A program made the translations under genes and the position numbers. A model generated the notes under the pieces. It did no database searches, had not been told where the DNA came from, and saw nothing but the letters and a program-made list of their open reading frames with translations. This document shows, piece by piece, positions 51,457-59,076 of a stretch of DNA of 64,000 nucleotides (its first letter is position 1; each line of letters opens with the position of its first letter). The DNA comes from Polyangium sp. y55x31 (lineage in GTDB: Bacteria; Myxococcota_A; Polyangia; Polyangiales; Polyangiaceae): assembly GCF_029946505.1 (NCBI RefSeq), contig NZ_JARZHG010000002.1, forward strand, positions 124,001 through 188,000, given 5' to 3'.

Positions 51457-52521
51457 ATGCGACGTCTTCCCTTCTCGCTCCTCTTGCTCTCGCTCGTGGC
51501 CCCGCTCGGCGCTGGCTGCGAGCTCTACGATGGCCCCCCGCAGCCGCGTATCGTCGGCGCCGAGGACGGCGTGCTCGAAGACGCGACGGCGCCGATCGTC
51601 CTCGCCTTCTCCGAGCCCGTCGATCCCGCGACGCTCCACGTCTCCATCGTTCGCCTCGAGACCGACGTGGAGGGCAACCTCTTCGACGAGGACGACGATC
51701 CCGAGAGCACGCCCGAGGAGTTCTTCTCGTTCACGACGGCCCTCACCACGGGCGGCACGGCCGAGCTCGTGGATGCCAATGCGACGCTCGTGATCAAGCC
51801 GAGCGCGCCCTTGCCCGTCGGGCCGAAGCTCGCGCTCGTGATCGACGAGGGCCTCAGCGACGTCGAGGGCCACGTCACGACGACCCGCAAGCGCCTGCTC
51901 TTCGGCTACACGTTCAAGCTCGACTGCGACAAACCCTCGCAGGTCTTCCCGACCGGAAAGTACTTCCTGCTCGCGGACATCGAAAAACCGCTGCAGACGC
52001 AGGTCCAGCTCTGGGCCTCGTTCTACGTCGACCCGGCGACGGGGCGCGTGCGTGGGCAGGCCACGAACGCCGATCGCGACAAGACGCAGGTTTGTCCGAT
52101 GTCGTGCAAGAGCACGGAGGTCTGCCGGCTCCTGCCCGAGCCCCAGTGCGTCGCGCCCTCCGAGCGCGCGGGCACGGCGGACGAGTACTCGGACTACGTG
52201 CCGTACGGCACCCCGCCGACCGGATATTCGTTCACGATCGAAGGCTGCGCCGTGGACCAGCCCGGCGGCAAGGTCGTGTTCGCCACGGCGCCCACGGACG
52301 TCATCGTGCAGATCCCGCCGGTCACGCTGCGCAACGTCACGCTGACGGCCGAGTTCGCCCCGGACGCGAGCGGCGCGCTCCGCGGCACGGGCACGCTGGC
52401 GGCGGACACGGTGCTCATCGGCACGACGGCGAGCGGCAAGGGCGAAGGAAACCTCGTCGGCCGGCTCGTCCCTGCGGACGAGGCGCCCCCGGACATCCCG
52501 GATCCGCCGCCTGCCCCCTGA
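51457..52521 (+). CDS. Secreted lipoprotein with N-terminal Big_5-like immunoglobulin domain
   Basis: 354 residues: lipobox GAGC, an N-terminal domain (about 30-155) resembling bacterial Ig-like Big_5 modules (ATAPIVLAFSEPVDPATLHV, TLVIKPSAPLPVGPKLALVI, LSDVEGHVT), and a C-terminal beta-rich domain with two Cys clusters (CPMSCKSTEVC). The ending is Pro/Asp-rich. Sits 19 bases after the barrel gene, which suggests it is the barrel's surface or periplasmic partner. Function unknown. Confidence 0.78.
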   Translation: MRRLPFSLLLLSLVAPLGAGCELYDGPPQPRIVGAEDGVLEDATAPIVLAFSEPVDPATLHVSIVRLETDVEGNLFDEDDDPESTPEEFFSFTTALTTGGTAELVDANATLVIKPSAPLPVGPKLALVIDEGLSDVEGHVTTTRKRLLFGYTFKLDCDKPSQVFPTGKYFLLADIEKPLQTQVQLWASFYVDPATGRVRGQATNADRDKTQVCPMSCKSTEVCRLLPEPQCVAPSERAGTADEYSDYVPYGTPPTGYSFTIEGCAVDQPGGKVVFATAPTDVIVQIPPVTLRNVTLTAEFAPDASGALRGTGTLAADTVLIGTTASGKGEGNLVGRLVPADEAPPDIPDPPPAP

Positions 52522-52601
52522 ACCGGCTCACCGTACCGTGTCCGATTCGTGACACGGCAGGCGGCAGCATCGGCCGGGAAATTTGGTAGAGAGCCGATAC
52601 C

Positions 52602-53486
52602 ATGACCACGACGACCATCGAAGCTCAGAAGGGCCCGGCGAAACCGACGAGCGAATCCCCGCTCCCGCCGATGAACCGCTGCATCGAGATGCCGCGCTTC
52701 GAGCTCGGCGAACGGCTGACGCCGGAGCAGGTGGAGTTCCTCGACACGTTCGGGTTCATCCGCTTCAAGAGCTTCCTGCCGCGCGCCGAGGTCGCGAAGC
52801 TCGTCGAGGAGGTCGAGGCCATCGACGCGCGCCTCGTGGACGAGGGGCGGACGGTGATCAACGGCGTGCCGCTCATCATCGGCAAGCGCAAGGACGGCCG
52901 CGCCTTCGTGCAGCGCATGTGCTTCTCCTCGCTCTTCGGCGAGCGGCTGCACACGTTCCTCCAGGATCCGCGCTTCAAGGCCATCCTGGAGATCGCGGGC
53001 CCCGGATATCGCATCGGCGAGCGGGAGCGGGACGGGCTCGTCATCAACCATTACCGTCGCGAGGAGGGATCGAGCTACAAGCGGCTCGGCTGGCACACGG
53101 ACAGCCTGCGTGATCTCTTCTATTTCGAGATGCCGCGGCGGTACCTGAACGTCGGGTTTTACCTGGACGACTCGCCCATCGAGAAGGGCGGCGTGCGGCT
53201 GATTCCGTTCTCGCACAAGCAAGGGCTCTGGCCGATGCTGACGCGGAAGGCGCATTTCATGGATACGGACGCGGATCCGGCCGAATATGCGCTCGTGGCC
53301 GAGGCGGGGGATCTGACGATCCACGACGGCCGCATCTGGCATCGGGTCGCGGAGGCGAGCGCGACGGGCGACGCGAGCCAGCGGCGCGTGATGTACGTGC
53401 CCTTGATGGAGGGGCCGGAGAAATTGAAGGACGAGAACAGCCCGATGCCAGTCTACTTCAAGCTGCGGCGATTCGCGCGGTTCTGA
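52602..53486 (+). CDS. Phytanoyl-CoA dioxygenase (PhyH) family Fe(II)/2-oxoglutarate oxygenase
   Basis: 294 residues. The double-stranded beta-helix carries the metal triad: H-T-D in GWHTDSLRDLFYF and the distal His in IHDGRIWHRVAEA, with the 2-oxoglutarate-binding Arg expected in SQRRVMYVPL. Preceded by the usual helical part (LTPEQVEFLDTFGFIRFKSF, ERERDGLVINHY). PhyH enzymes hydroxylate lipids, halogenate or epoxidise natural products; the substrate is unknown. Ten bases before the next gene, which is surely co-transcribed. Confidence 0.9.
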   Translation: MTTTTIEAQKGPAKPTSESPLPPMNRCIEMPRFELGERLTPEQVEFLDTFGFIRFKSFLPRAEVAKLVEEVEAIDARLVDEGRTVINGVPLIIGKRKDGRAFVQRMCFSSLFGERLHTFLQDPRFKAILEIAGPGYRIGERERDGLVINHYRREEGSSYKRLGWHTDSLRDLFYFEMPRRYLNVGFYLDDSPIEKGGVRLIPFSHKQGLWPMLTRKAHFMDTDADPAEYALVAEAGDLTIHDGRIWHRVAEASATGDASQRRVMYVPLMEGPEKLKDENSPMPVYFKLRRFARF

Positions 53487-53496
53487 GAGGCAACAC

Positions 53497-54273
53497 GTGA
53501 CGCCCCGGCGCACGGATTCCCCGATCCGGCTCCTCGCCCGCGCGGCGGGGAGCCCCGCGGCGTTGGCCGGAAAAATCGCCCGTTTCGGAAAGATGCTCGC
53601 GGCGTACGGGGATGGCCGCGAGCTCGATGCGCGCCTCTCGCGGCTCCTCGCGGCGGGCGTCATCGACGCGGCGCCGACGCGGATCCAGCTCGTCGTGGGC
53701 TCGATCGACATGCTGCGGTTCTGGATCTCGCCCGCGTCCTCTGAATATTACGAGCGCGTCGGCATCGATTACACGTTCCACCAGATCCTGCGTTTCCTCG
53801 AAGAGCCGGCCTCGCTCGCGGACCCGGTCGGCTTTTTCAGCACCCCGGACAACGTGATCGGCCACCTCATGCAGGTCGTACACGCGAACCCGCGGTACGA
53901 TCTGGAGCTGCTCACGATGTGGGACGACGGGCTCGGCGAGCTCGAACGGCAGGTCGAATCGATGCTCACCGGCACGCACCCGCGAGGCGCGGCCATCGCG
54001 GCGATCGTGGAGGAGCCCGACTACCACGCGCGGCTGCTCGATTACGTGCGCCTCTTCCGCGAGGACCCGGCCGCGCCCCCTCCCCTGCGCTCGAACGTGG
54101 AAGGAAGCGCTCACTGGGAGGATCTCGAGCGCACGTTCGGCTCGCTCCGGACCTCGATGCGGTATTTTTGCCGAATGCCGGCGGATCCGATCGCGGCGGC
54201 GCGGCACCTCGTCACGGTGAAGGAATTCCCGCGGCACCTCGGGGAGCCGAAGCCCCGAGACACGTCGAACTGA
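53497..54273 (+). CDS. Unknown protein co-transcribed with the PhyH oxygenase
   Basis: 258 residues, GTG start at 53497 fixed by GAGAGG six bases upstream and by the ten-base gap after the PhyH stop. Largely helical, no signal peptide; distinctive stretches are IQLVVGSIDMLRFWISPASS, YYERVGIDYTFHQILRFLEE, DNVIGHLMQVVHANPRYDLE and LRTSMRYFCRMP. I recognise no family. The tight spacing suggests it works on the same substrate as the oxygenase, perhaps as carrier or second enzyme. Its 3' end is three bases from that of the convergent cytochrome. Confidence 0.7.
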   Translation: MTPRRTDSPIRLLARAAGSPAALAGKIARFGKMLAAYGDGRELDARLSRLLAAGVIDAAPTRIQLVVGSIDMLRFWISPASSEYYERVGIDYTFHQILRFLEEPASLADPVGFFSTPDNVIGHLMQVVHANPRYDLELLTMWDDGLGELERQVESMLTGTHPRGAAIAAIVEEPDYHARLLDYVRLFREDPAAPPPLRSNVEGSAHWEDLERTFGSLRTSMRYFCRMPADPIAAARHLVTVKEFPRHLGEPKPRDTSN

Positions 54274-54276
54274 CGC

Positions 54277-54843
54277 TCATTGCCCCGGGCCGGTGCACGC
54301 GCCCGGCTGCGCGGGCGGGATGGCGCGCAGGTATTCGTACATGGCGACGAGATCCTCGTCGGCCATGGCTCTGTAAAGGGCCCAGGGCATGACCTTGAGG
54401 ATCCGGTTCGGGTCGTCCGGATCCTTCCCCGTGCGCATGACCTCGATGAATTTTTCGCGCGTGAGCCCGCCGGGCAAACCATTCGTGTCGGGCGCGAGGC
54501 TCGGCGCCTTCAGGTTCTGCCCCATGGGCACGCCGCCCGCGAGGTAATGCGCGGCGTCGAGGCGGCCGGTACCGCCGGTGAACGGGGACGCGCCTGGCGA
54601 ATACGTCGGGCAGCTATGGCAATCGACGCAGGCGGACGCGGCATTCACGTAATAACTCCCGAGCCCCACGACGGCCCGATCCGCATTCTCCAGCTTCAGC
54701 GGCACGGGGGCGATCTTCAACCCGATCTCGGCCCGGACGTCGAGCGGCAGAGGCGCCTCCCCCGGCTCCGCGGTCCCCGTCACCTCGACGCACGAGACGA
54801 GCAGCCCCGAAAGACCGAGCACGATGAAGGATCGCCGATGCAT
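54277..54843 (-). CDS. Monoheme cytochrome c lipoprotein
   Basis: 188 residues from the ATG at 54843: signal with lipobox LLVSC, then a class I cytochrome c domain with the heme motif CVDCH (followed by SC) and a C-terminal axial Met candidate near VMPWALYRAM. The helix YEYLRAIPP is typical of the C-terminal cytochrome helix. Should carry electrons at the periplasmic face. Third of three same-direction genes with the tetraheme lipoprotein (114 bases apart). Confidence 0.85.
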   Translation of the reverse strand: MHRRSFIVLGLSGLLVSCVEVTGTAEPGEAPLPLDVRAEIGLKIAPVPLKLENADRAVVGLGSYYVNAASACVDCHSCPTYSPGASPFTGGTGRLDAAHYLAGGVPMGQNLKAPSLAPDTNGLPGGLTREKFIEVMRTGKDPDDPNRILKVMPWALYRAMADEDLVAMYEYLRAIPPAQPGACTGPGQ

Positions 54844-54957
54844 GGATGAACGCCTCCCCCGGATCCGCGCCTCTCGCGGTCCGCATCCGCCCATGCAAGC
54901 GCGGCGCCCGCCTGCAAGTGCGCTCGGAGCACGGGCAGGCGATTCAGGATTCGGCGG

Positions 54958-56220
54958 TCATTGTGGCCTGCCCTGCACGATCCAGGTCTCGACGAGCTGG
55001 ATGTCCTCGGGCGTGACGGGGGGCAAGGCGAGGGGCATTCCGCGGACGGCCGGATCGGTTTGTCCGGCCTCCTCGCGATACCGGGCGAGCATGGCGTAGA
55101 CGAGGCGCGGCGTGCCGTCGGGCATCGGCGAGAAGATGCTGCGGCGCTCGCCCTTGTCGTCGACGTAGCCGGCCTGGATGCCCTCGTATTCGGCGAGGTT
55201 CAGGCCGCGGGGCCGATAGCCGAAGCCGCCCGTGTTGCCCGGTCCGCCGTCGCCGATCGCGTAATCGGGCTCGGCGTGGCAATGCCAGCAGGTGTTGCGG
55301 AAGACGCGGCGACTGACCTCCTCGTACGTGACCTTGCGATCGAGCACGGGCAGGCGCGGCGGGATGATCTTCGCGACCTTGGGCGCAAGCTCGGCGCGCA
55401 AGAGGAAGGCCGCGAGATCCCGCTGCTCCTCGACCGTGAGCGGCGTCCTCGGCATGAGCGTGTCGGGCTTCTGCGCCTTCGGGTCGTCGAGCCAGCGGAC
55501 GAGCTCGCCGGGGGCCATGCGATCGCGGACGTACCGCAGATCCGGCGCGAGCGCGCGGGCCATGCGCTCGCCTTTGCCTTCGAGGTCGGCCACGCCGGCC
55601 GGGAGCGTGGCGCGCGGGGCGCCCGTGTATTCGTGGCACTGGCGGCAGCCCTTCGCCTCGAAGAGCACGCTGCCCTTCTCGACGCTCGCGCCTTCGAGCG
55701 CGACCGCCGGGGCCGGCGTCGCCGTGGACGTGAGCCACGTGGCGACGTCACGCGCCTCCTCCGGGGTGATCACGAGGCGCGGCATCGTCGTGTCGAGGTG
55801 CGGGCGAACGTCGTGTGGTTCGAGGAGAAACTTCTCGATGAAGCCGCGACGCAATCGGCCGCCGATGTTCACGAGCGACGGGGTCTCGCGGAAATGGACG
55901 ATGGATTTTTGCCACTTCGAGAGCGTGCTCGCCGAGGCCTGGTACGTGCCGGCGTGAATCTCCTGGTGGCAACGGACGCAATCCTGATCGAGCTTCGGTT
56001 TTTCGAGCCCGGTGCCCTCGTGGCAGCGGTTGCACTCGAACTTGGCGAGGAGGGTTTTTCCTTTTTCAGGATCGCCCGGCGGCGGTTCGGGCGTGTTTGC
56101 TTGCGCGAGCGTGGTCGCGCTCGCGGAGGGAGCGGGCGGAGGTGCCTCCGCGCGCTCGTCCTTGCGACAGCCGAGGAGGAGGAGGACCAGACCGACGACA
56201 AGGACGAGCGCGCGGGGCAC
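54958..56220 (-). CDS. Tetraheme cytochrome c lipoprotein
   Basis: 420 residues with lipobox LLGC, a Pro/Ala linker and four CxxCH heme motifs: C63NRCH, C81VRCH, C192RQCH and C311WHCH. The arrangement looks like two or three cytochrome modules, with Met candidates in TTMPRL, TLMPRTPL and GMPLAL. Probably a periplasmic electron carrier or part of a larger respiratory or peroxidase-type complex; no oxidase gene is nearby. GTG start at 56220 with AAAGGA upstream, 21 bases after the secreted-protein gene. Confidence 0.88.
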   Translation of the reverse strand: MPRALVLVVGLVLLLLGCRKDERAEAPPPAPSASATTLAQANTPEPPPGDPEKGKTLLAKFECNRCHEGTGLEKPKLDQDCVRCHQEIHAGTYQASASTLSKWQKSIVHFRETPSLVNIGGRLRRGFIEKFLLEPHDVRPHLDTTMPRLVITPEEARDVATWLTSTATPAPAVALEGASVEKGSVLFEAKGCRQCHEYTGAPRATLPAGVADLEGKGERMARALAPDLRYVRDRMAPGELVRWLDDPKAQKPDTLMPRTPLTVEEQRDLAAFLLRAELAPKVAKIIPPRLPVLDRKVTYEEVSRRVFRNTCWHCHAEPDYAIGDGGPGNTGGFGYRPRGLNLAEYEGIQAGYVDDKGERRSIFSPMPDGTPRLVYAMLARYREEAGQTDPAVRGMPLALPPVTPEDIQLVETWIVQGRPQ

Positions 56221-56241
56221 GGATGAAATCCTTTCGAGCGG

Positions 56242-56901
56242 CTAGCTCTGGCCCCCCTGGCTCGTGGGGACCTGGCAGATCGAGCTGTCCTTGGCCATCG
56301 TGTTGCAGCGCTGGACGGCGGCGTCGCGGGCGGTCGTGTTGCCGGCCTCGTGCTGGAGGCGGCCGAGGGCGGCGTAGCCCTGCGGCGTGGCCATGAGGTC
56401 GCGATCGGCGAGACCCTGGAGCAAGCTGCGCGCCTCGTCCTTGCGGCCGTCGACCTTGGCGAGCGCCTCGCCGAGATCCGTGTCGACGGAAGGATCGTTC
56501 TTGCGCTGCTCACGGAGCCGCTCGAGGGCCGAGACGGCCCAGGCGACATTCTTGGCGCGCTGCTCGGGCGTCTTGCCACGCCAGGTCGGGTCGAGGTCGA
56601 TGCCGCCGTCGGCGCGGACGAGGGCGACGGCGAGGGTGCGCTGGGCGCGCTGGAGCATGCCGTCCTTGCCCGGGTTGATGCTGCGAATCTCGGGGAACAT
56701 GCGCACGATCGACTGAGCCGAGGCCGCGATCTTGCCGTCACGCATGGTCTTCTCGGCGTTCGCGAGGCCCTGGATGCGGTGGTCGATCTCGGGGATGAAG
56801 ACGTCGCCGCAGGCAGCCGCGTCGTTCGAGACGGCCGGAATGGCGGCGAGGGCAGAGAGACCGAGGGCAAGACGAACGGCGAGACCCTTGATGGTGAGCA
56901 T
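56242..56901 (-). CDS. Secreted helical-repeat protein of unknown function
   Basis: 219 residues, ATG at 56901 with a strong AGGAGG. Signal peptide followed by AACGDVFIPEIDHRIQGLAN and a series of helices with TPR-like spacing (NAEKTMRDGKIAASAQSIVR, GMLQRAQRTLAVALVRADGG, GYAALGRLQHEAGNTTARDA). First of the three-gene cytochrome unit, so it may help assemble or bind the cytochromes; that is inference. Confidence 0.75.
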   Translation of the reverse strand: MLTIKGLAVRLALGLSALAAIPAVSNDAAACGDVFIPEIDHRIQGLANAEKTMRDGKIAASAQSIVRMFPEIRSINPGKDGMLQRAQRTLAVALVRADGGIDLDPTWRGKTPEQRAKNVAWAVSALERLREQRKNDPSVDTDLGEALAKVDGRKDEARSLLQGLADRDLMATPQGYAALGRLQHEAGNTTARDAAVQRCNTMAKDSSICQVPTSQGGQS

Positions 56902-57094
56902 CGTAACCTCCTCTGGCAGAACGAGCGGTTCAACCCGGGTATCGGAGCGGGCGGTTCTTCTGTGACAGCGGCCGGCGAAAAAAGTTTTGCGAGAAGTTCC
57001 GGCGCGGGGGGTTTGAGGCGAAGGGCGCCGATGGCGAACCGAAGCCCCGAGCGTCGAGCGACAAACGCGCCTCGCGGGCGGGATCTTTCAGAGG

Positions 57095-58513
57095 TCAGGC
57101 CGAGGGGAGCGAAGCGAGCGAGAGGCGGGCGACGGCGGCGAAGAGGAGGTTTCCGCCCTGGTCGACGGCGTCCCGGTAGAGGCGAATGCGCTCGGCGGGG
57201 TCGTCGACGAGGTTGCCGAGCTTGACGAGGAGCTGGGTGCGGACGTCGGGCTCCTCGGCGACGTCGAGGCCGCGGCGGTAAGCGGCGCGCGCTTCGAGGG
57301 GTTTTCGTTGCGCCGCGAGGGCGTCGCCGAGGGCCACGTGGAGCAATCCGAGGTCGGCCTTCGCGAGGGCCTCGCGGGCACGGCGGATTTTTTCGGCGGG
57401 ATCGAGGTCGGGGCGGTCGAACTCGGTGACCACGGCGAAGATGCCCGGTTCGAGGGTTCCCGCGGCAATCCGTTCCGCGAGGTCGCGGTAAGCGCGGCAG
57501 CGGAACCAGCCCGGGGCAAGCTCCTCGGTCTTGCGGAAGAGCTCCGCAGCCTCGGCCGCGCGGCCCATGAAGAGGCACGTGACGCCGGCCTGGTAGACGG
57601 GCGAAGGATCATGCCGATCCGCGACGGCGGCACGGCGAAAAGCTTCGAGCGCGCGGACGAACTCACCAGCCGCCCCGAGGCGCTCGCCCTCCTCGGTAGC
57701 GATGGACGCGGCGCGAAGCTCGGGCCGATTGCGCTCATAGATGAACTGGACGGAGCCCTGGAGGCCGCCGAGCTCGTCAATTTCAGCAGGCTTGCCATTC
57801 ACGAGGGCAACGACACGGCACCGCGGCTCGCCGGCCCGGACACGTTCGGCGCGGCGGCGGAAGGCGCGCGCCTCGTCAGCATCGCCAAGTCGGTCGAGGA
57901 TGGAAGCGATGCGCTCGGCAGTGGCAGCAGCCCGGTCAATCTCGCCGAGGTAACGATGGACCTCGAAGAGAGAGAAGAGAGCGGCAAGGGCGCCCTGGTC
58001 ATCACCCGACTCTTCACAAAGGGTGAGGGTCTCCTCGAAGGGCGCGCGAGCCTCGGCGACGCGGCCGGTATGGAAGAGGCACTCGCCGAGGCGGCCCGTG
58101 AGCATGGCCTGATGGCCACTCTTGTGGCCCGAGGCCTCCGCCAGCGCAGCGCGGGCCTTGGCCTCAGCCTCGGCATAACGGCCCTCGGCAGCGAGGGCGT
58201 CGATGTCGGCGAGGGCCTGTTCGAGGCGTCGGAGGAGGGCCTGTGTATCCTCGGGGACGGTCGTGAGGGCCGCAAAAAGCTCGGGGCGACCGCGCATCGC
58301 AGCCATGTGCTGCGCGACGGAGGTCATGCCCTGGATGTACCAGCGCAGCCGGGCGCCCTCGCGATACGGCTCGGGGACAGTGCGCCAGCCGAGGAAGGCG
58401 TCGCAGATGGCTTGCTCGTGCGCCTCGCAGAGGGAGGAGAGGCGGTCGAGGTCACCTTCGTCGACGGCATCGAAGAGGGCCTCGCGGAGGGCGTCGGAGG
58501 AGAGCGGCTGCAT
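57095..58513 (-). CDS. TPR-repeat protein (cytoplasmic) of unknown function
   Basis: 472 residues from the ATG at 58513, no signal peptide. The N-terminal 90 residues carry no repeat; then several TPR-like helical pairs (EGRYAEAEAKARAALAEASG, TGRVAEARAPFEETLTLCEE, GEIDRAAATAERIASILDRL, AGEFVRALEAFRRAAVADRH, GRAAEAAELFRKTEELAPGW, AKADLGLLHVALGDALAAQR). A scaffold or regulatory role is likely. An in-frame upstream extension is rejected because it runs into hairpin element C and has no protein character. Confidence 0.8.
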   Translation of the reverse strand: MQPLSSDALREALFDAVDEGDLDRLSSLCEAHEQAICDAFLGWRTVPEPYREGARLRWYIQGMTSVAQHMAAMRGRPELFAALTTVPEDTQALLRRLEQALADIDALAAEGRYAEAEAKARAALAEASGHKSGHQAMLTGRLGECLFHTGRVAEARAPFEETLTLCEESGDDQGALAALFSLFEVHRYLGEIDRAAATAERIASILDRLGDADEARAFRRRAERVRAGEPRCRVVALVNGKPAEIDELGGLQGSVQFIYERNRPELRAASIATEEGERLGAAGEFVRALEAFRRAAVADRHDPSPVYQAGVTCLFMGRAAEAAELFRKTEELAPGWFRCRAYRDLAERIAAGTLEPGIFAVVTEFDRPDLDPAEKIRRAREALAKADLGLLHVALGDALAAQRKPLEARAAYRRGLDVAEEPDVRTQLLVKLGNLVDDPAERIRLYRDAVDQGGNLLFAAVARLSLASLPSA

Positions 58514-58610
58514 CGGGCAGGAAGGTAGTCGAGGGCCGATGCGAGCGGAAGCAAGCTTTCGCCAAACGCACGGGGGCGTCGCGCCGGGGGGGCTGCACTG
58601 AGGCGTCGCG

Positions 58611-59004
58611 CCGGGGCGCTGCCCCGGGCCCCGCGGGGGCTGTTCGCCCCTCGACCCGAACCAGGGCAAGCCCTGGACGGGTGGGCGAGGACTGCGCGAT
58701 GCGCAGTCCTCGCGGGGAAATCTTGTTTGTAGCTGTTCGCCCCCCCTTCGCAGGGCAAGCCCTGGACCTCAGGGGGAAGAACTGCGCGATGCGCAGTTCT
58801 TCCCACTGGCCTGTGGCAAGACCAGGCACGGCGTTGCCTGTCGAACCAGTGCGGCGGCCTTGGGTGGCGGGCTCGTCGCCGGTCTTGCATTGGCCTGTTC
58901 GATGAACTGCGCATCGCGCAGTTCATCGACCCCGGGTCCAGCGCTTGCGCTGGTCCGGGTCCAGGGGCGGATAGCCCCTGGTGGGGCCTGGGGCAAAGCC
59001 CCAG
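58611..59004. repeat. Multi-hairpin intergenic element, copy C (with extra left-arm unit)
   Basis: Left arm: 58611-58627 (CCGGGGC gct), 58636-58650 (GGGGC tgttc), 58661-58676 (CCAGGGC aa), 58685-58713 (GCGAGGACTGCGC, loop gat). A partial second left arm follows: 58751-58764 (CAGGGC aa) and 58774-58804 (GGGAAGAACTGCGC, loop gat). Right arm: 58899-58929 (TCGATGAACTGCGC, loop atc), 58938-58953 (CCAGCGC tt), 58961-58981 (CCAGGGGC ggata), 58988-59004 (CTGGGGC aaa). It fills the 563-base gap between two divergent genes, so it is not simply a terminator. Confidence 0.86.
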
Positions 59005-59076
59005 CGAATCGGCTTCGAGGCAGGCTCGACGCCGGGGCGCGGGCGAGCGATCCTCCGGTGACGGGAGGTTGAATCC

